Below the pieces are notes generated by a model. That model had not been told where the DNA came from, did no database searches, and saw nothing but the letters and a program-made list of their open reading frames with translations. A DNA stretch of 9,162 nt from Patescibacteria group bacterium (GTDB lineage: Bacteria > Patescibacteriota > Minisyncoccia > JAHCSD01): NCBI GenBank assembly GCA_018609185.1, contig JAHCSD010000020.1, positions 1 through 9,162 on the forward strand. The letters run 5' to 3'. Each line of letters begins with the position of its first letter. Position 1 is the stretch's first letter. Shown piece by piece: positions 5,630 to 9,162 of this stretch. The position numbers and the translations under genes were made by a program.

Positions 5630-7086
5630 CGCTGTTTGGATTTCATGGTTGGAAATAGTAAAATCTCTCGAAGCGAATGGGAATTTGTGAGGACGGCAAC
5701 AAGTCTGTCAATACCTATACCGAGTCCCGCTGCAGGCGGCATTCCGTATTCGAGCGCCTCAATAAAATCCTTGTCCATAGGATGAGATTCTTTACCTCCC
5801 GCACGCCTCAACTTCTCCTGTTCTTGAAATCGTACGAATTGATCTTGAGGATCGTTAAGCTCGGAAAAACCGTTTACGAGCTCTACTCCTCCCATTATCA
5901 ACTGAAAGCGTGCGGCTTTTCGAGAATCGCTCTCGAGCCGCTTTGCAAGCGGAGAAATTTCGACAGGATGATTAATCACAAACGTGGGACGAATGAGCTT
6001 TGGCTGGACCACCTTCTTGTAAATTTCATCCGCGAGCTCTCCTTTTGTAGCCGACTTCCCCACCTTGATACCGAGCTGCCTTACTTTTTTTCCCAAAGAA
6101 AGCTCTGTGGCTCGATAATAATCAATTTTTGCATATTTTTTGAGTAAAGAGTCATATTCAATGCGCGGCCATTTTCCTTTTACGTTTAACGCGTGACCTT
6201 CGTATTCAAATGTGGTTTTCTTGAACAGCGTACGCACGAGCCGCTGAATAAATTTCTCGACAAAGCTCATGAGCTCGTCGTAGTCTCTATACGCCCAGTA
6301 AAGTTCGAGCATGGTAAACTCGGGGTTATGGGCTCTATCCATTCCTTCGTTACGAAAAACCCTTCCCATCTCATATATTTTCTCAAATCCTCCGACAAGA
6401 AGCCTTTTCAAATAAAGCTCGGGTGCAATACGTAAATACAAATCCATATCAAGCGCGTTTAAGTGGGTTTTAAAGGGACGTGCGAGCGCGCCTCCCGGGA
6501 GCGGTTGAAGCACGGGGGTCTCTACCTCAAGAAAACAATTTTCGGAGAGTAACGCACGAATGCTACCGGCAATTCGTGACCGCAAGACAAGTTTTGCTTT
6601 TACTTCTGGGTTAAACAATAAATCGAGATAACGCTTGCGATACCGTTCCTCTACGTCTTGAAGCCCATGCCATTTTTCCGGAAGAGGTAAAAGCGACTTA
6701 ACAAGGAGGTTATATTTTTTTACTTCAAGCGTTTTTTCTCCCTTCTTAGTATTGAAAAGATGCCCCTCCACTCCTATAAAATCTCCGATATCAACATGCT
6801 CAAGGAAAAAATCATACTGTTTTTTCAAAGTATCTTTTTTGAGGTAACATTGAACCTTGCCAGTTGCGTCAACCAAATCAACAAATGTCGAACCCCCATG
6901 ACCTCGTACGGCCATAACTCTTCCGGCAAGACGAACCGACTTTTTGGTTCGCAAAAGTTGATTAATACTATCAATCACCTCGCCTACCATGTGAGTTCTT
7001 CCAACCCTTGCCGGATAAGGATTAAACCCTGCTTTTTTGAGGGCCTCAAGCTTTTTAATTCTGTTTTTTCGTATATCTTTCAGCAT
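5623..7086 (-). CDS. lysS: Lysyl-tRNA synthetase, class II
   Basis: Charges tRNA-Lys in the cytoplasm. 487 residues, normal for bacterial LysRS. The N-terminal OB-fold anticodon-binding domain spans about 45-130 ('VRLAGRVMAVRGHGGSTFVDL'-type pattern at 51-71). The linker 'ERYRKRYLDLL' (147-157) leads into the class II core. Motif 2 is 'GRVFRNEGMDRAHNPEFTML' (241-260), with the ATP/lysine-site Arg and Glu; motif 3 is 'GLGIGIDRLVAVLT' (454-467), followed by 'LREILLFPT'. 'MPPAAG' (449-454) is a slight change from the usual 'PPT[GA]G'. The ATG at 7086 gives the expected start and no Shine-Dalgarno site is seen. The 3' end runs into the repeat array, which may have supplied the stop codon. Preceded by a 314-base gene-free stretch with a terminator, so lysS probably begins a new transcript. 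Confidence 0.97.
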   Translation of the reverse strand: MLKDIRKNRIKKLEALKKAGFNPYPARVGRTHMVGEVIDSINQLLRTKKSVRLAGRVMAVRGHGGSTFVDLVDATGKVQCYLKKDTLKKQYDFFLEHVDIGDFIGVEGHLFNTKKGEKTLEVKKYNLLVKSLLPLPEKWHGLQDVEERYRKRYLDLLFNPEVKAKLVLRSRIAGSIRALLSENCFLEVETPVLQPLPGGALARPFKTHLNALDMDLYLRIAPELYLKRLLVGGFEKIYEMGRVFRNEGMDRAHNPEFTMLELYWAYRDYDELMSFVEKFIQRLVRTLFKKTTFEYEGHALNVKGKWPRIEYDSLLKKYAKIDYYRATELSLGKKVRQLGIKVGKSATKGELADEIYKKVVQPKLIRPTFVINHPVEISPLAKRLESDSRKAARFQLIMGGVELVNGFSELNDPQDQFVRFQEQEKLRRAGGKESHPMDKDFIEALEYGMPPAAGLGIGIDRLVAVLTNSHSLREILLFPTMKSKQRH

Positions 7087-7097
7087 GGTGTAACTTA

Positions 7098-7126
7098 ATT
7101 TTAGCGCATAGATTTGCTTTGGTAAA
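7098..7126 (-). promoter_or_regulatory. Candidate lysS promoter
   Basis: Minus strand TTTACC (7126-7121), 17-base spacer, TAAAAT (7103-7098). The -10 matches the consensus in five of six positions, while the -35 is weak. A start of transcription about seven bases further would leave a leader of only a few bases before the lysS ATG at 7086. An alternative AT-rich -10-like stretch lies at about 7146-7158. The -35 touches the left arm of the inverted-repeat element. Confidence 0.3.
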
Positions 7127-7250
7127 CCCCGTTAGAGACAACAAATATATACTATAAATGTATTTCAGAAGGAAAAGGGTAGAAACTGGCATGTGGGTTC
7201 CACCGGTAATCTACGGTACCGCTACTAGCGGGACCTGCCTCTAACGGGGT
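7126..7250. repeat. 125-bp element with 12-bp terminal inverted repeats and a foldable core
   Basis: ACCCCGTTAGAG (7126-7137) and CTCTAACGGGGT (7239-7250) are perfect inverted repeats. The left half of the interior (about 7141-7175) is AT-rich. The right half (7188-7239) can fold as a three-way junction: GGCA/TGCC plus GGTT/GACC as closing stem, ACCG/CGGT (loop of 8), and CCGC/GCGG (loop TACTA). No ORF is inside. The layout suggests a small non-autonomous mobile element or a structured regulatory element of the lysS upstream region. No flanking target duplication is obvious by eye. Confidence 0.6.
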
Positions 7251-7276
7251 AAAGAAGCTAAAAGGCTCAAAACAAA

Positions 7277-7309
7277 TAAAAAAGCGCCCCGCACAATTCT
7301 ATGCGGGGC
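7277..7309 (-). terminator. Rho-independent terminator of the 47-aa gene
   Basis: Minus strand GCCCCGCA (7309-7302), 8-base loop, TGCGGGGC (7293-7286), then GC and a run of six T before ATTTG. The 8-bp GC-rich perfect stem with a U-tract is the clearest terminator in the window. It separates the microprotein transcript from lysS. Confidence 0.85.
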
Positions 7310-7326
7310 TTAAGGCTTCCGTGCTT

Positions 7327-7364
7327 GCCCCGTGATCCTGAGCTTGTCGAAGGATTTTACGGGG
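7327..7364. repeat. REP-like hairpin with the CCTGAGCTTGTCGAAGG core
   Basis: The core TCCTGAGCTTGTCGAAGGA (7336-7354) matches, from memory, a palindromic motif found many times between genes in a wide range of bacterial genomes. It is enclosed by CCCCGT (7328-7333) and ACGGGG (7359-7364), with ATCCT/AGGAT continuing the stem. It lies in the presumed 3' untranslated part of the 47-aa gene, 18 bases from the terminator stem. It could protect the mRNA 3' end or be a passive REP copy. Confidence 0.6.
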
Positions 7365-7400
7365 TTGGTTGCCGCTTTCGATTAACCTTATTCATATAAA

Positions 7401-7544
7401 TTAAGCAACTGCGGTGTAGAAAAAGTATCCATTTAGTGTTGCTGCAACCGCCCAGAAAGCAGCCCATCCTTCATTTCCCTTACGTAATTCGGCTAGAGCA
7501 AAGACAGCCGAAATAGCTGCTGCTATAAGGTTAAGTATTTCCAT
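7401..7544 (-). CDS. 47-residue hydrophobic microprotein, two predicted membrane helices, unknown function
   Basis: I do not recognise the family. The frame is open from 7604, but the predicted transcript starts near 7588 and the first ATG with a ribosome site is at 7544, so the protein is 47 residues: first helix about 3-20 ('ILNLIAAAISAVFALAEL'), a charged turn 'RKGNEG', second helix about 27-46 ('WAAFWAVAATLNGYFFYT'). The second helix is Ala- and aromatic-rich with an internal Asn. A hairpin inner-membrane protein is the simplest reading. It has its own promoter, a strong Shine-Dalgarno site and a terminator, so it is probably expressed alone and well. A 60-residue form starting at 7583 would be nearly leaderless and is less likely. 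Type I toxin, holin-like protein or a small membrane-complex subunit are all open possibilities. Confidence 0.72.
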   Translation of the reverse strand: MEILNLIAAAISAVFALAELRKGNEGWAAFWAVAATLNGYFFYTAVA

Positions 7545-7548
7545 TGTT

Positions 7549-7554
7549 CCCTCC
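7549..7554 (-). promoter_or_regulatory. Strong Shine-Dalgarno site of the 47-aa gene
   Basis: Minus strand reads AAGGAGGGAACA directly before the ATG at 7544, an almost ideal anti-16S match at normal spacing. No other gene start visible in this window has a comparable site. It fixes the start of the microprotein. Confidence 0.8.
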
Positions 7555-7594
7555 TTCAAAAAACTAAAATCTTGTTCTGTCATCAGAATACTAC

Positions 7595-7623
7595 AGTCTA
7601 GCATAATGCCCGATCTGTGTCAA
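7595..7623 (-). promoter_or_regulatory. Near-consensus sigma70-type promoter of the 47-aa gene
   Basis: Minus strand TTGACA (7623-7618, perfect -35), 17-base spacer, TAGACT (7600-7595, four of six positions of the -10). Predicted transcription start near 7588, leaving a 5' leader of about 44 bases that contains the Shine-Dalgarno site. Confidence 0.75.
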
Positions 7624-7776
7624 TAGCATGGTAACCCAATCAGAGGTCTTCATTTTCTTCGTGGACGCGAGTGGGATCATTAAGAAATATATAAATAGAG
7701 GCGGGAATAATGAAAACCTTTGTTCGGTTTCTGGCTTGTAACCTCGAATACACAAGAGCTTACATTTTTACGTGAT

Positions 7777-9162
7777 TTACCTCGCACCAAAGTACCACCC
7801 CAAAATCTCTTTCGCGATTGGCACGGCAGCCACGCTTCCCTCCCCTCCATTTTCAACCAAAATAGTGAGAACAATTTTCGGATCTTCATAAGGCGCAAAG
7901 CCAGTCCACCAGGCATGCGGCTTTTTCTTCTTTGACACCTCGGCTGTACCTGTCTTTCCTGCTACATTTATGGGTAAATCAGCCAGGAGCTTGCTGGATC
8001 CCGAACGCACCGCCTCTCGCATTCCTTCCTGTATCACGCCCACATTCCTTCGGGAAACAGCATAGCGACGAATAACCTCCGGAGAGAACTCTCTATATAT
8101 ACTGCCCTCATCATCTAAAATGGCATTCACTACTTGAGGTTTAAACAAGGTCCCTCCGTTTGCAATTGCGGCGGTGGTCGCAGCGAGATGAAGCGGGGTA
8201 AGCGAGATATCTCCCTGCCCGATAGAGATGTTGTACGTATCTCCAATATACCAGCCCTCGCCCTTCGCTTGCTTCTTCCATTCGGGAGTAGGAAGCAAAC
8301 CAGAAGCTTCTCCTCCAATATCAATTCCCAGCACTTTCCCAAAACCGAATCGTCCCAGATACCCCACCATCTTCTCAATACCAAGACCGACAATATCACC
8401 AAACCCTCCTCCGATGTGATAGAAATACACGTTGCTTGAGAATGCAAGAGCCTTCACCATATTTACATAGCCATGTTCTTTCCAATCGGAAAATCGATAG
8501 ACAATCTCGGGAGTATAGATATGGGGAACAAATATTGCTCCCTCGGCATAAATATACCGATTGGGGTCAATGATATTCTCTTCGAGCGCCGCAAGCGCGA
8601 TAAGCGGCTTGAGGGTTGAGCCCGGCGGATACTGCCCGGAAATAGCCCGCGCGAAGAGGGGTTCCCTGGGATCTTCGACGATGCGCTCGAAAGCTTCGAA
8701 TTCAATACCCGTAGAAAGCGCATTGGTGTCATACCCCGGAATACTTACCAGGGCCAATACTCTTCCCGTTGCTGCTTCCAGCACAATCCCTGCTCCGCGC
8801 GAAATCTTTCTTTTGCGAAACACGTCGTAGATCTTTTCTTGAAGCGCGCCGTCGATATTAAGCAAAAGGTCATTCCCGGGAGTAGGCTCCTCGGTAGTCA
8901 CTCCCCCCCATACCTCATTCCTTGAATTAATCTTGGTGATAACCTTTCCGTTCTTCCCTCGCACAAATTCATCATACGCGAGCTCTATTCCGCTTTTTCC
9001 CACCAGATCCTGAAAGGAAAGATCGGGATTCCTCAGCAAGTCATTTTCCCCTACGTATCCCGTGTAGCCAACGACATGAGAAAGGCTATAGGGGTCCGAG
9101 TACGTACGAACATAATTTGGCTCAACACGGATACCCGAGAGTGGGTTAAGTGTCGCGAGATC
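7777..9162 (-). CDS. mrdA: Penicillin-binding protein 2, class B transpeptidase (partial, N-terminus outside window)
   Basis: 461 residues are visible; the frame is open to the right edge without a needed start, so the TTG at 9039 is internal. The visible part begins in the PBP dimerisation/pedestal region ('EPNYVRTY', 'HVVGYTGYVG', 'GKSGIELAYDEFVRG'). The transpeptidase domain follows with all active-site motifs: 'PPGSTLKP', with the nucleophile Ser encoded at 8619-8617 and Lys three residues on; 'SSN' (8439-8431); and 'AGKTGTAEV', with KTG at 7956-7948. 'GDTYNISIGQGDISLTPLHL' is typical for the PBP2 branch. It cross-links peptidoglycan during side-wall elongation with RodA and MreB. Genes upstream are not visible. 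No convincing terminator follows the stop at 7777. A PBP3/FtsI-type enzyme is less likely given the PBP2-like blocks. Confidence 0.93.
   Translation of the reverse strand, partial: DLATLNPLSGIRVEPNYVRTYSDPYSLSHVVGYTGYVGENDLLRNPDLSFQDLVGKSGIELAYDEFVRGKNGKVITKINSRNEVWGGVTTEEPTPGNDLLLNIDGALQEKIYDVFRKRKISRGAGIVLEAATGRVLALVSIPGYDTNALSTGIEFEAFERIVEDPREPLFARAISGQYPPGSTLKPLIALAALEENIIDPNRYIYAEGAIFVPHIYTPEIVYRFSDWKEHGYVNMVKALAFSSNVYFYHIGGGFGDIVGLGIEKMVGYLGRFGFGKVLGIDIGGEASGLLPTPEWKKQAKGEGWYIGDTYNISIGQGDISLTPLHLAATTAAIANGGTLFKPQVVNAILDDEGSIYREFSPEVIRRYAVSRRNVGVIQEGMREAVRSGSSKLLADLPINVAGKTGTAEVSKKKKPHAWWTGFAPYEDPKIVLTILVENGGEGSVAAVPIAKEILGWYFGAR

Noticed and set aside
5677..6147. 156-codon plus-strand ORF opposite lysS
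   Set aside because: It lies wholly opposite LysRS motif regions, shows no domain and no promoter or ribosome site.
7188..7250. T-box-like string GGTGGAACC on the minus strand upstream of lysS
   Set aside because: The bulge would read UGGA, needing a tRNA ending UCCA, which does not fit tRNA-Lys; no specifier stem or adjacent terminator/antiterminator pair with a U-run follows it.
7395..7400. TATAAA on the plus strand as an antisense promoter facing the microprotein gene
   Set aside because: The only -35-like TTGCCG (7369-7374) is 20 bases away, so there is no credible promoter from sequence alone.
7401..7604. 67-residue version of the microprotein starting at 7604
   Set aside because: That start lies upstream of the predicted transcription start and next to the -10 box, and has no ribosome-binding site; the ATG at 7544 has a strong one.
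7624..7776. Possible terminator after mrdA (AAACC/GGTTT hairpin near 7718-7735)
   Set aside because: The stem is only about 5 bp, AT-rich and not followed by a T-run on the minus strand.

Overview
The window looks like a piece of a Patescibacteria (Candidate Phyla Radiation) chromosome, most likely a Parcubacteria-type lineage. This rests on two tandem type IV pilin-like genes with the 'RDAQR/RDSQR...LxxLHxALAFY' pattern I associate with that group, the compact one-strand layout and short or overlapping gene junctions. It also rests on the general lack of Shine-Dalgarno sites and the divergent forms of RdgB and EF-P. TGA ends efp and alr, so the recoded UGA=Gly genetic code of Gracilibacteria/Absconditabacteria does not apply. 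No 16S rRNA or marker search was possible, so this placement is an inference.

Every convincing gene lies on the minus strand. In transcription order (right to left) they are: PBP2/mrdA (5' end outside the window), a self-contained 47-residue membrane microprotein gene, lysS, rdgB, serS, two pilin-like genes, efp, alr, and an ftsQ/divIB-like gene that leaves the window on the left. They cover peptidoglycan synthesis and division (mrdA, alr, ftsQ), translation (lysS, serS, efp), nucleotide-pool cleaning (rdgB) and surface pili. efp-alr-ftsQ is joined by two ATGA start/stop overlaps and is surely one translationally coupled unit. The 47-aa gene is different: it has a near-consensus promoter, the only strong Shine-Dalgarno site in the window and its own rho-independent terminator.

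The most unusual content is between the genes. The lysS-rdgB and pilin-efp junctions are filled by two arrays with one shared architecture: four 8-mers in one direction followed by four in the other. All 16 units fit N[CT][AC]C[AGT]AAT when read in one orientation, although the two arrays differ in sequence. Both reach the 3' end of the upstream gene. Both genes that follow lack an ATG: efp starts at a GTG inside the first unit, and rdgB has only a CTG at the place where the family's methionine belongs. The rdgB-serS junction holds a perfect 24-bp palindrome with a third half-site running into the rdgB reading frame. Upstream of lysS is a 125-bp element with perfect 12-bp terminal inverted repeats and a foldable core. 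Next to it are a terminator and a REP-like hairpin.

The 152 bases between the mrdA stop and the microprotein promoter (about 7624-7776) show no gene and no convincing terminator. I see no tRNA, rRNA, CRISPR array, transposase or plus-strand gene.
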